Shown: positions 46,872 through 58,435 of the stretch, piece by piece
Position numbering within the stretch: the stretch's first letter is position 1
Layout: the number at the start of each line of letters is the position of its first letter
Assembly: GCA_022419385.1 (NCBI GenBank)
Contig: JAJUBI010000004.1
Span: 4,445,286-4,509,285, forward strand
From: Paraconiothyrium sp. Pb-2020
Taxonomy: Eukaryota > Ascomycota > Dothideomycetes > Pleosporales > Didymosphaeriaceae
Direction of reading: 5' to 3'
Length of the DNA: 64,000 nt
Translations under genes and position numbers: made by a program
The notes under the pieces: generated by a model
What the model was told of the DNA's origin: nothing
Databases searched by the model: none
What the model saw: only the letters and a program-made list of their open reading frames with translations

Positions 46872-47469
46872 CTTGAACAGAGATGTTGTCGTTGGCTGGG
46901 GAAGGAGCAGAAGTTCGCTGGGGGATTTATGTGTGCGGTGCTAAGCGAGCCGCGCCAAGTCCATTTTTGGTGTTTCAGCAACGGCGGGAATCGCGAACGC
47001 GGGTGGGTGACCAGAAGAACATCGACTTGAAGTCTAACAGCAATACACAATGTTATTTCTCGAACTGCTGTAGATGTCATCTTACTGCAGTGCAAAGTGT
47101 GCCCTGTATAGCGATAATCGTCTCTCGGTTCCATTGAGTGTATTCAAGCTGCAACTATACAGCACCACTATGCGACGGGATACATCCAAAGGATAGTATT
47201 CAGCAATGGTGACTTGAGATGCTCCATCACATGTTATCAACAAGTGTTCTTCGAATTTATTTTTCAGGCTTATACCACCTGCGTGAATCTGGGGAGCATC
47301 TGCACTACTCGTACCCCAAAGCTGCGATGGTGGCCTGTGCACCAGGGACGTAGCTCCTCGACCACAGCATAGCCCCTCCATCACTTCCGCCTACGACTCT
47401 GCGCATAAGCTGCTCACGACCACACGCTTTCTCACCGCTCCCTCACCTCTGAACGTACTGCGGGCAGGA
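46872..47469. promoter_or_regulatory. divergent promoter region of RPL5 and ARP2
   Basis: 598 bp between the two outward-facing ATGs. No TATA box or clear Rap1/telobox-like element recognised. Both 5' UTRs lie here. Confidence 0.5.
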
Positions 47470-48918
47470 TGGCGGAGGTTCCTATCGGTACAGCGAATGC
47501 GCATGCTCAAGTCCATCCAGGCTTTGCTGACGCTCATCAGTCCTCGACGGCGGAACCGGTTTCTTGAAGGCGGGATATGCAGGACAAGTCCGTTCACATC
47601 CGAAGCGTATTGCAAGTTACATAACTAATAGGAGCTCGACAGAACTTTCCCGACCACCAGTACCCCTCAATAGTCGGCCGACCGATCCTACGTTCCGAAG
47701 AGCGGGATGGAGACATTGTGGTCAAGGACATAATGTGCGGAGACGAGGCAGCGGCGGCCCGATCGATGCTTCAGATCACATACCCTGTACGTCGGTGCTG
47801 AGCAATTGCTGAGCAACTTCTCGTCTCTGCTGGGCTGCGCTAACGTCGTCTCATCGCCAACAGATGGAGAATGGTATCGTGAAGCGCTGGGATGACATGC
47901 AACACCTCTGGGACTACACCTTCTTCGAGAAGATGCGCATAGACCCCACGGGCCGCAAGATTCTCCTTACCGAACCGCCGATGAATCCTCTCAAGAACCG
48001 TGAACAAATGTGTGAGGTCATGTTTGAGCGCTATGACTTTGGAGGAGTATATGTCGCTATACAGGCTGTGCTAGCTCTGTACGCTCAAGGTCTTTCCTCG
48101 GGAGTGGTGGTAGACTCGGGCGATGGTGTCACGCATATTGTTCCGGTTTACGAAAGTACTGTGCTCAACCACTTGACACGTCGACTGGATGTGGCTGGTC
48201 GCGACGTCACCCGAAATCTGATCGCTTTGCTGCTACGAAGAGGGTACGCTCTCAACCGAACTGCCGACTTCGAGACTGTGCGGCAAATCAAGGAGAAGCT
48301 CTGCTATGTCTCGTACGATTTGGAATTGGATCAGCGCCTGAGCGAGGACACTACGGTGTTGGTGGAGTCTTACACGTTACCTGACGGTCGCGTCATCCGC
48401 GTCGGCAGCGAACGCTTCGAGGCCCCCGAGTGTCTGTTCCAGCCGCACTTGGTGGATGTTGAGCAACCTGGTATCGCCGAGTTCCTCTTCAACACGATTC
48501 AATCCGCCGACGTCGACGTACGAAGCAGCTTGTACAAGGCTATTGTGCTCAGTGGTGGAAGCAGCATGTATCCTGGCCTTCCCAGTCGTCTAGAGAAGGA
48601 GCTAAAACAGCTTTGGTTGACCAAGGTGTTGGGTGGAAACCCTGAGCGATTAAACGTACGTATGCAGTCAATTGGCTCGGCTCATAGCTCACGACATCTC
48701 TACAGAAATTCAAGGTCCGCATTGAAGACCCACCAAGACGTCGGCACATGGTCTTCCTCGGAGGAGCCGTGCTTGCGAATATTGTAAGTCGCCTTGCGTC
48801 TCCTTGGACAACAGCAACTGACACGTCGTAGATGGCGGACAAGGAGAACATGTGGATATCAAAACAGGAGTGGCAGGAACAGGGGGCGAGGGCGTTGGAG
48901 AAGCTTGGTGCAAGATAA
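47470..48918 (+). CDS. ARP2: actin-related protein 2
   Basis: Subunit of the Arp2/3 complex, which nucleates branched actin filaments at endocytic patches. Six exons: 47470-47488, 47541-47587, 47643-47786, 47864-48655, 48706-48783 and 48832-48918, giving 388 residues, normal for Arp2. Start 'MAEVPIVLDGGTGFLKAGYAGQ' carries the ATP phosphate-1 loop; 'VVVDSGDGVTHIVPVYE' is the second phosphate loop and 'IVLSGGSSMYPG' the adenosine-binding motif. The C-terminus 'KENMWISKQEWQEQGARAL' is characteristic of Arp2. Intron 2 (47588-47642) has the unusual donor GTCCGT. Divergent from RPL5. Confidence 0.97.
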
Positions 48919-49034
48919 CGTAGCGATACCCGAAAGCGGGCGCAAAGTAGCATCGAAAACGGAGAACAAATCAATGAAGGCCATCATCGGACACAACCCT
49001 CAATGGTCAGATCATCGTAAATCCATACGTACTT
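48919..49034. other. short convergent spacer
   Basis: 3' flank of ARP2 and possible 3' end of the small minus-strand candidate. Nothing else seen. Confidence 0.5.
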
Positions 49035-49500
49035 CTAAGCACCTTCTCTGTGACCATACTCCGTCTTGTAGCTTTGGGGCTTTACCGGTTCCGGTGGCAT
49101 TGGCATGACCGGACAAAGGGCGTTGATTTGTTCCTCGAAGACTCTGAAACTGATGAGCGATGGGTCTAGTATAGGATCTCTTTGTTTGCGGTAATGATCT
49201 AAGGTTTTGGATGCACGAGCTGGGTTTTCGAGCAGTGAGAGTGCATACAGCCGCTCGATCGAATGCGTTGCCTGCCGAATCAATAGGTGGTCCCATTCAG
49301 TCGGGCAAAGTACCACCGAGCGTGTCCGGCGGCTGAAAGAGAGCGCAACTGCATCGACGGGAGATCGACCACGGGCTTCGTGTGGTGCCTCTGGACATGC
49401 TCGAGGTTTAATTGCAAGTACGCGCCCATGTCTACTTCGCGCCTAGCTTGCTGCAAAATGCATACCTTCTCAATGGGGGCACAATGACCTTGGTCGGCAT
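49035..49500 (-). CDS. candidate small gene, unrecognised product
   Basis: The frame ending at 49035 is open for 135 codons back to 49442 without an ATG, and its peptide looks protein-like, for example 'LCPTEWDHLLIRQATHSIER' and 'ALCPVMPMPPEPVKPQSYKT'. An upstream exon 49500-49466 ('MPTKVIVPPLRR') joins in frame through GTATGC...AAGTAG, giving 143 residues, but the intron would be only 34 nt, shorter than any other here. Another frame on the same strand is also open (49280-49507), so a different exon arrangement is possible. No domain recognised; convergent to ARP2. Confidence 0.4.
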
Positions 49501-50972
49501 TTCTCACCTGTCCAAGGTTATTGCTCCAAATGTCCGACGCTTCTCTGTTTGCAAGTGTGAGGACGCCGGCCTCAACACCTTTGCGTCAATGCTGGCCGCT
49601 AGCCTCGCTGACACTCCATGACGAAGGTTCGAGATGATACATTCCTCGCCATGCTTGGAAAATTTAGCGTGGCGTGAGCGCGTGCAAAGTGTGGCTGCTG
49701 TGACGGAAAATTTGTCGCAGCGACATCGGGTCGCGATGCTTGGTGGCTTCATGCACGTAATTCCGGAGGGATGGCACAGAGGGAGGATGGCTGCGCGTTT
49801 TACGGGCGGCAGTGCTGAGAGGGGATAGCTGCAATTTCAGGCAGGATGTGGTGAGCCGTAACGATCACGATCGAGGACATGCTCGCTTCAGGCGCCTAAC
49901 GGCTGGCCAAGGGAGAGAGGTTTTGCAGCGCGGACCGGCACGAGGGGACGAGGAGACGGATGCGGTACGCGGGAGCAGGCGTTCGTGCAATGGGCGTCAT
50001 GAGGCTGGCATTTCATCACCAACACATTTCAGATTCAGGGTGCAGATGTCAGCGCAAACTACGATTGCGGAGAGCGTCAGTAGCGCTTTGAGGGCACGTG
50101 AACATGCACCATCATGGATGTAGTGGAGAGAGCCGCCCGCCGCCGGAAACTCGGCTCTCATGATATCCAGCGAGGTGCAGGTGCGTCATGGGCCAACAGA
50201 CAACAACGAGCGCATGCGACGATGCCTCGCTAGCGGGCGCAGACTGCCCCCATCCTGCCGGCCAAGCACGCAGTAGATGACGATGCCCACTGCCGGCTCT
50301 GCTCACCCTCATTGTCCTGGCGCTTAAGTACTGCACGGGTCGCTTCTTCCTGTCCTCGCCATCTTGCGATCCTGAGTGTGCTCCACATCATCCAACGCTC
50401 ACGTCTGCCAAGTGCCGCCTTTTTATTTGCGCGATCCCCATCGGTTGTACCCACCTCCGCCAGCGTTACACTTCGATAGCCACAGATATTGCCTTCTCAG
50501 GACCGCTGCGCCGGCACTGTGAGTCCTGTCAGGAAACCGCAACGCCTACACATAAAACAGGGTCCACACTGCCTTCTTTACCGGAAGTAGCGCGACGGCG
50601 GCGCACCAGGCGGAAGATCGCCTGTCTTGCTGCCGTATCAGTTGCCCTCCAACATCCAAGCACTCCAGGACCCTCCCGCTGCCAATATATTAGTGTCGCC
50701 GGGCGCCTGCACCACCGAGTCGTTTCATTCACTCGCATTATTGAGCCCTCGTCGCGGGCTTCGTTTCAAACTGCGTTGCGTTGCGGCAGAGGCTCTTGAA
50801 CTTTGTCTTTGTTGGATCAGACCCACTCACCAACGTCATAGCATTCCAGAGCCCGACTGAACTCGCGCCATTTACTATTCACGCCTCGGCAAATCCAACC
50901 GCTCCAAGTTCCGGCACTGGAAACGTCCTTAAGTTTACCCTAGGCACTTTGACAGACCTCTGGTGAACCTTC
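49501..50972. other. intergenic, leader and promoter of the next gene
   Basis: No secure gene. The part from about 50640 to 50970 is C-rich and likely holds the transcribed leader, possibly with an intron, of the gene starting at 50973. Confidence 0.5.
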
Positions 50973-51521
50973 ATGTCATCTCGACCTGACCGCAACATGC
51001 CAAGCTCTCCATTCTCACCCAGGATGGACTCGCTCAACATTCCCTCCCAGGCTCGCCGTCGTCCACCTCTTGCACACATGCGTCAATCATCTGGGACTGC
51101 CGCCAGTCTGCGTTTGCCCTCCCTACCTCGCTTCCACCCGGCCAACTTCGCATCGCAAGGCTCCAGCGCCGCAGGGACACCCGTGACGAACCCAAACTCG
51201 CCTCAACCCCCGCTCTCTCCACGAGCCCATCAGAAGCATTACTCTGATGTTCAGCGCCAGATGTACTCCTATCAGCAACAACTCATGGCCAACGCAGCTC
51301 GACAGGCACGCGGAAACACAAAGCCCTCTAGCCCGAAGCTCACCCCTCTCGATAGCCCTGGACCTGTCACTCCCATGGAGCTGGAGGGAGCTGGAGGCTA
51401 TCTCACCGCTGGCATGACCACCAACGATGCAGCCGCTCATGTGGAGAAACTGATCCGAGAGGAGGCCTCCCGCCGTGGCGAAATTTCGCCTGGACGTACC
51501 GCTTCTGTTGGAGGTCGGTGA
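50973..51521 (+). CDS. Ser/Pro-rich conserved-looking protein of unknown function
   Basis: Single-exon protein of 182 residues. I do not recognise a domain. Residues 1-85 are Ser/Pro/Arg-rich and contain 'RLPSLPRFHPANFASQGSS'; several S-P and T-P pairs suggest proline-directed phosphorylation. About residues 86-110 ('YSDVQRQMYSYQQQLMANAA') form an amphipathic Gln-rich helix, followed by 'KPSSPKLTPLDSPGPVTPME' and a C-terminal helix with 'AAAHVEKLIREEASRR'. The alternation of short conserved-looking blocks with linkers suggests a regulatory or scaffold protein. The ATG at 50973 is the first in this frame after a stop; no signal peptide. Confidence 0.7.
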   Translation: MSSRPDRNMPSSPFSPRMDSLNIPSQARRRPPLAHMRQSSGTAASLRLPSLPRFHPANFASQGSSAAGTPVTNPNSPQPPLSPRAHQKHYSDVQRQMYSYQQQLMANAARQARGNTKPSSPKLTPLDSPGPVTPMELEGAGGYLTAGMTTNDAAAHVEKLIREEASRRGEISPGRTASVGGR

Positions 51522-54500
51522 CTCACCGGCCAGCAAACATCGCGTTCATGCTCACACAAAAAAGAAAAGGACAAGTCCGAGCCTTCCGGACACGATCGAA
51601 ACCGCTAGCAGTCCTGCATCAGATCGCAGATTTGGTCCTTGTATTGCTCATCCAGGAGTAACACAGGATGTCAAAACTTTGGATCAGGCACAGCACGTCA
51701 CCTTACGTACACTCATCTTCCCAGCGTTATCGTTTTCATGGATAGCATCACAGGCGTTCTATATCACCAAACCGGCATCACATCATCGGCGAATCTCAGC
51801 ACGCAAATTTGGATCAACATGCAAAATCACATCTCATGATGATCGATTTGCACTAGCTTCACGTGTCTTCGGCGACGGCCTCACGACCAACCATAAAAAA
51901 AAGTAACTACACAAAAGCATGAAAACAAGAGCTGCATAGCTTGCTGAGCTCATCTCGGCTTCTTTGAAGTCGGGCATTTTCCGAAGAATGGCGTTTCCTC
52001 TTATGTCCTTCGCTTGTCGCCACAACACCCAAGAGCTGGAAGTGTGGGTGTCGACAATCGCTTTACCCTTCTCATTTGATACCACCTATTTCCTAGACGT
52101 TATTCCGCCTGTCCGTAGCTAAGCACGTAGCGCTCCGCCCTCGGCGTAGAGCAGGACAGATGACGGGTTCACTGGTCCTAAATGACCTGCATGTATCCAA
52201 TACAATCTCATACATGTCTCGTACAAGCAGCCTTGTTATTGAAGTTTGATCCGATGTTTAATGCTGGCGACTTTGTGATAGCCTGAGGGTTACTCAGATG
52301 GTCGCGCCTTCCTAAAGCATACTCAACGGTGTAGTGCGTCTTGCCGAGACATCCGCTGCCATCGCCACCTCGACGAGGCAACACGTTCGATCTTTGCTCA
52401 GACTCATCGACGATCCACGCACTGAGCATTGAAAGCATACAGGCCTGCAGGATGCTTTCCAACATGCCCTTTCCACGCCGGTCATCAGCCCAATGGCCGT
52501 GCTAATCCCAATACCACCCACTGCTCGCTAGCCACACGCAGACGCGAACTCGGCGCCAAACACTGCGAGATCAGCATCTCGTGTTACCCTCGCTAGACAC
52601 ACGCCAAGTGCGCGAAGCACTCTCCGACGCCCCGCTTTCCTCCTTCGCAGCGATCTACACGACAGCAAAAAGCCCAACTCACGCGCTACTCTGCCTATCC
52701 ATGAGTATACGGCGCGCACGACGAAAGGCGCTGACTCGCGATTGCTGCGATGCTTTCTCACTCTGGCAGCAACACGCCTTGGCGCTGGTTGCAACGCGTG
52801 CGGTTACGTCGTTGTGCATGGCGCCTCTCCCGCGCCGCTAGCTTGCTGCAGGTGTGGTGCGGTGCCCGTGCGCTTCCACTATTCCCGCCGAGTGTCACAT
52901 TCCAATGTCAGCAAATATTCGTCCAAGGCGCATGGACTGAGAGCGTGCCGCGACCGCGAGCATCGTGTGGCACGACATGACGACCGCTGCTATATTTGTA
53001 ATGCGCAGCTAGTACGGCTGTGTGGAATCTTGGTGGCCCTAAGGTTACCGAAGCGCGAGCTATGCTGATAGGGGCGTAGGATGACGCTATTGGATGATGC
53101 TGCGCAGCGACCTCACCGTTGAGTGTGCTCTTTCGCGACGCAGGGCTCTCGGATATCTGGTCCCTGGGCTTTTCTCCGCGATCCGTAGGGCTGGCACATC
53201 CGCTGCGGTTGCAAACCTCTCACCTCTAGCAGAGGGCGGCGGCCACCAACACAATGCTCATATCCGCTTCAAACTTGTGAAGGGTGTACACACGGATATG
53301 AACACCGTCTTGTTGTACGCGACGTCCCCACTACTGGTTTCCATGGACACTTTTAGTAGCAACACCCGGCTCTGTTCCGTCACCGCCTTCAGAAACAAAG
53401 CCGCTAGAACAACGCATGTTCCGCTCAACCGCGTACCGACAGCTAGGACAACTAACTTGAAGCCCCCGCAGGGTCCTCACCGAAACCCTAACCCTACATT
53501 GCGAAGGAGCACGAATATCGGTTTATCGGTTCACATGGCACTGTGCGATTCGCGGACAGTGAAGAGATATTCGCCGGTGCTCTACTGATCACCACACCAG
53601 TGAGCATTAGCCTGAGGGGACGTTTCATGTGCTGCTGGAGAACGATTGGTGAGGATTCAAGGCCTGATATCCGCGCTATCGGCGGCAATACGAGGCGAAG
53701 ATTTCATCAGCAATCCCTCGCTACCTGTTGCTGCAGCACAGGAGCGACGAAGGATCGAAGATGACTATCGCTAACGCAATTTACCCTGCCATTCGCATGT
53801 TGCAAACTTGTGCTAACGGAGGAAACTCCCTAATCAGACCCTGCTTTTTACCTTGCGGTCTGCCCCGCAACGCCTTTGATAACGAAAGCCCAAGTGTGCA
53901 CTATTGGCACAAGAGCGATGCTGAGAACGGCACATAATGGACTACGGCTGTGCAGCTTGCCGTATCGAAGGTCCACAAAGTACGAGCTCATCAGTCATGT
54001 ATACTGCTGTGGCCGACCATCACCGAGAAGATAGGATACGCCACTGACTCAGATTGGCTTTGCGTCCCCCGCATAATGAATCACATGGTGAGTGGCATGA
54101 GTTGACGTCAAAGGTGCAGGTGGCATTGCACGAGAGACGCTGCCAGAGTACAGATGCAAAATGACATCGTGGGCGACATGGGGGTCAACGGCGCAGTTTA
54201 GCCGGCTCGTGAGGTGCATGGCAGTGCCTTGCAAGCCACGCGAGGCTAGCCCTGAGAAACATCGCAGATCACTGGGTTTGAAAGGAGAGAACAACACAGC
54301 CGTGGATTGGAGCTGATCGCCCAAGTCAGGTCACGTATCACGCAATTACACTTTGCCCGACGAAGGCAGGTGTGCATGTAGTTCAGGTTCGGGAAGCTCT
54401 GAGAGCGTCGGAACTGTCGCCTATTTCTCGAACCATGGTAACTGAATGAGTGCAAATCAGCTTTTCGATCTCAGTGTCATACTTTTCTTAGCTACGTCGC

Positions 54501-54944
54501 ATAGCTGCTTCAGTGGATGGTCTTATCTTATGTTTGGGACACCTTCATCTGCTGTAGAAATCACTTCTACGCAGACTCTCTTCGTCAGATCAAAGTAAGC
54601 AGGCTGCTGAAACGATGGACCTGACCGCACATACACCTCCTCCAATCTCCCATGGTTCTCGAAGAGTGCGAAACTTGACTTACAATAACGGCATCAATGA
54701 CTCCTATCCCTTGCATTCATGCGAACATGTTCCCTCAATCCCCCGACGCAGAGCAAGCCCCTACTAGAGAAGGAGAAACGTTGTTTCGATCAAGCTGCGT
54801 GAGTTATCGAAGGTTCTTGTCGACGGGTGAATCTTGTCTAGTTGTCCGTGACCCCATCAAGGTCTCTCGCCTCCTCGACACTCAACCCCTGGTCGTGCCT
54901 TTTACACTTTTAGGCGTTCCGGTGGACTTCAAGAGATAGACACA
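51522..54944. other. 3.4-kb gene-poor stretch
   Basis: No convincing coding region. The longest frame (53094-53588, plus) has a random-looking peptide. A short telomere-like word is noted at 53484-53496. Could be an eroded mobile element or simple intergenic DNA; a repeat search would tell. Confidence 0.5.
53484..53496. repeat. two telomere-type CCCTAA units
   Basis: AACCCTAACCCTA contains two CCCTAA-type units in a gene-poor stretch. It may be an interstitial telomeric remnant or a telobox-like protein-binding site; two units can also arise by chance. Confidence 0.35.
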
Positions 54945-55337
54945 ATGGACGAATCAGCAGTCGAGTTTGACGATTTGGGTTTCAAACGGCTAGAAGGCGT
55001 GGCCAAAGAAGAACATCTCAGTATGAAATGATTGAGGGAATTGTCTCGATCTCAGACACCTTGTCGCGGTTGCTACGATGGCGGCAGATCACGAGCGTCC
55101 TCATCTCGAGGTCTGAGTTGAGGTGGGTCCGCGGAACGCTATACCATGAAGAGCTTAGCACGTCGGGAATTTCTACCCGACGCTCCGTCGTCATTCTTAC
55201 ATACAACCACGAAAACCATCAACACAACGTTGTCGTATGCACACAAGCAATGGAGCACTTCTCCGGAATGGAAAGGCTTGTATGCTCCGAGTCATACGCC
55301 ACCAATGAAGGAAATGAAGGCCGTATTTGAAAAGTAG
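54945..55337 (+). CDS. candidate small gene, unrecognised product
   Basis: Exon 54945-55020 ('MDESAVEFDDLGFKRLEGVA') joins exon 55123-55337 in phase 1 through GTATGA...GTTGAG (102 nt), giving 96 residues ending 'GLYAPSHTPPMKEMKAVFEK'. The composition is protein-like and the ATG has A at -3. No domain or signal peptide is recognised, and other acceptors are available in the intron, so the model is tentative. Confidence 0.3.
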
Positions 55338-55879
55338 ACGCGTGGAAAGCTCGAAGCTCAGGCCGGGCAGTGTCCAAGTTGAGAGTGACTTGGCTGTTTC
55401 GCTCAACTCAGATTGCTCCATCGCCGAGATTTCCAGATCATCTTCCCACGTATTGGGCTAGGCGGACACGAGCTTGCGGCCGTTATGTGTTCGCCTGTCG
55501 TAAGCCGTGGACTCCAGGTCTCGAAGCACGTTGACTAGACCACACTTGCTTATGCGATTGCGGTTCAACCATGGAATTCTTCATGGTATTTCGACTTTCC
55601 CACGTCATCTTGGCATGCGAATCATAGGATTATCACGATACTTCCCTGTTTCGGGCACGGGAAGTTCTATACCTTGTCAGTTCTGTCCGTATTGGAGTTC
55701 ACTTCGCCGAGAGGGGTAGGCACGATATGACAAAATGATGAGGCTCGTGCAACGTCTGGCTCCCTAACGCCCCAGCCTTGAATGTCCATCTTGAGCTATA
55801 TGACGGTTCTGCGTGCGCCCAGTTGGCTGGACCTGTAGCTCGCATCCGCCTCAAGTCAATCCAATCGAGTTACTTCACC
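55338..55879. other. intergenic, promoter of the Rds1-like gene
   Basis: No gene seen. Holds the promoter and leader of the gene at 55880. Confidence 0.5.
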
Positions 55880-57511
55880 ATGCTCCGAAATCTTGCCATT
55901 CTCGCCTGTGGTGGGCTCGCACTGGCGGCCCCCAAGCCAGCCACCGACATTCCTGCCATCTCGACAAAGGCACCTCGAGGTCCTGAGGCCGGCGCTGCAC
56001 CTACGCGTGTGAGCCCTGACCCTACTGGACCAACCACACATGTACCGTATTCGCTGAGCTCAGCGACCACCACCGGACCAGAACCAGGACCTACGACTGT
56101 ACTACTGAAGAACAATGGGCCGCCTGCAGCCCCCACCGGCAACTAATACAACGAGAATGGCAAGTTCGAGGCGCCCTTCCAGCTTCCCTTTACGCCAGGA
56201 GGTAAGTTGAAATGTTCACTTTTGGGTTTAAGGCTCCGCACGTTTGCCAATCTTGAGCGGCACAAAATATGACAGCTCGAAGACCAGCGCACAATGCTAA
56301 CCCATTCTTTAGGTGGCAAGGGTGTCAATGGATCCAACACTCCCAGGTACATGGTCGAGAGTGACTACGACTATGCCTCCGTAGTCTTGGGTCTGCACCA
56401 GGAGTTCATCGAATTGGATCTCCTCAACCACGGTGTAGCGAAGTTCTCGGAGCAAGAGTTTCTCGATGCTGGTCTCACTGCTGAGGACCGCACCTTCCTT
56501 TCCTACATGGCGACGCAAGAGGCGGACCATGCCACGTTGCTCACCAACATGCTGGGTGAATCCGCACCCAAGCAATGTATTTACGACTATCCTTTCACAA
56601 CTGTGCGTGAGTACATCGACTTCAACATCAAGTTGACGCGATGGGGAGAGAGCGGTAACTGGGGGTTCTTGTCTCACTTGGACTCTCGCGAGGTATCGAC
56701 TCTGTTGGTCCAGGCCGAGGCGGTTGAGGCGCGTCAACAAATGATCTTCAGACAATGGTTGGGTCTGCACCCCATGCCTTTCTCCTTCGTGCCCGGTAGG
56801 TCATTACATCCCATCGACCGCAACACAGCATCTAAACGAGCATAGGTATTCCTCAATCCTGGCATTGGACTCTGCTTGCTCCTTACATCTCATCGTGCCC
56901 CGAGAACAACACCCGCATCGCCTGGCAGAACTTCCCTCAGCTGACCATCGACAACCTGCCCAACCCGAACAGGTGAGTCCTTCACCCATATCTTCTCAAA
57001 CCTATCGCTAACATACATCCCAAGGGTCTCCCCCAACGACACCAAAACCGACGAAGTAGTCGGCCCCCGCGTCGCCGACCCCTCCACCTCCAACCTCACC
57101 GCCCCAGAATCCTGCCTCCACAACACCACCCTCGGCTACGATTGCGCCCCCGCAATCGCCCACAACCGCAGCGAACCCCTCACCTTCCCCGGCCGCAAGG
57201 TCTTCCTCTCCTGGGAGTCCCCCGGCAAACCCGTCGGCCCAAACAACAGCTACGTGACCACGACCTCGGCCGGCGCCCCCAGGTTCGTCGCCTGGCTGAG
57301 CCAGATCAACCTCACGTACACGCCTCTCGAAGTCACCGGCCAGAACAAGGGCTGGACGTGGCAGCCGCCGAATGAAGTGTATGTGGGCGATCCGGCGGTC
57401 AACGGGACGGTGTTTTTAGCAATTACGGATAGCGATTTGTATCTCACGCCGTTCAATCTGAGCCTGATCAATCCGCATGTCAACGCGTTGGGGATTATGA
57501 TTGCTGGCTAG
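55880..57511 (+). CDS. rds1: Rds1-like secreted ferritin-fold protein, in-frame TAA to be explained
   Basis: Stress/glucose-responsive protein of the Rds1 family with a ferritin-like four-helix domain, probably secreted. Signal peptide about residues 1-16. Exons from 56156: 56156-56201, 56313-56795, 56846-56972 and 57025-57511. The core has 'YDYASVVLGLHQEFIELDLL', 'TQEADHATLLTNMLG' and 'VEARQQMIFRQWLG', family hallmarks with the Glu/His of the helices. The first part (55880-56098) is Pro/Thr-rich. Between them the frame meets TAA at 56144-56146. A 57-nt intron 56099-56155 (GTACTA...CTAATACAACGAG) would remove it and keep frame, giving 453 residues; otherwise the gene is interrupted by a nonsense codon. 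C-terminal half is rich in N-glycosylation sites. Confidence 0.8.
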
Positions 57512-58435
57512 AGAGAGGATATAATTAAGATGCAAGCGGAAATTAGAGAGGAGGGTGTTGTATGAATGACTGGATGACTGACTGATTGGGCGATTGATGG
57601 AGAAAAGAGGAGATATCCCATGCTGTCGATTCTCAATCTATATTAGCTTGTTCTGAGATCGAAGCTGGCTGGTGCTCGTCGCGTAGCTCCTGCTTCGTCT
57701 TTGACTCTGCACGTGTGATGATATACTCGTGTCTGAGGAACGTGGGACGCGATTATAGCTACGCTGATGCTGCGCCGCGACTAGAGTAGAGCGAGTTCAT
57801 GGCGCAATGCACCCCGTTCGCTAACTCCCGGTTCATGTGGAAGCTAGCAAGGCGGTGAAAGGTGCTGGTATATCAGACGCGGGTAGATGCAAGGTAACGT
57901 GTGTATAAGGTAGTTCGTGGATAGGCCATTCGTCGGGCTGCAACGCGCTTCTGATTAACTAGTCTGCTACTGTACGGACGAGTCGTTTTTGTGTACATGA
58001 GCTGGAAATGGCTGAATAAGGGAGATTGTGGTGGAGACGCATGAGGGGTCTTTCGAGTGTGTCGTCGCTGGAGGCTGCGGAGACTGACCCTTGGGTGACA
58101 CTGTTCGGAGGTTCTCTTTAAGAGGTGGAAACATCGTTGGCATCGTTGGGGCGAGTTTACGAGCATGTTCGAGGTTTGTTTACGCACACAGCTTGGATAC
58201 GACAAGGCACGTGTAGAAGATGTCTCAGTACACTTGTTGGTAGAGCTAGACGCGGGGAGACCCCTTTGTGGGCCAAGCGCTCTATATCTCACTCCAAATC
58301 ACGCCTACGAATACTCGCTTTTATACAGCGATCTACAATGCACACTGCTCTCCCGCGTCTATTTCATTTCAGGCACAACCTTCCACCACTCCACACCCCA
58401 ACCAAGCCACTCTTCTATGACTCTTTTCCCCGCCC
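57512..58435. other. convergent intergenic region
   Basis: 3' flanks of the Rds1-like gene and the GTPase gene. The frames here look random. No RNA gene recognised. Confidence 0.55.

Noticed and set aside
51522..51906. 143-codon frame after the Ser/Pro-rich gene
   Set aside because: It overlaps the end of the real gene in another frame and continues into likely 3' UTR with simple sequence.
53094..53588. 164-codon frame in the gene-poor block
   Set aside because: Random-looking composition, no domain, and no neighbouring exon that would extend it.
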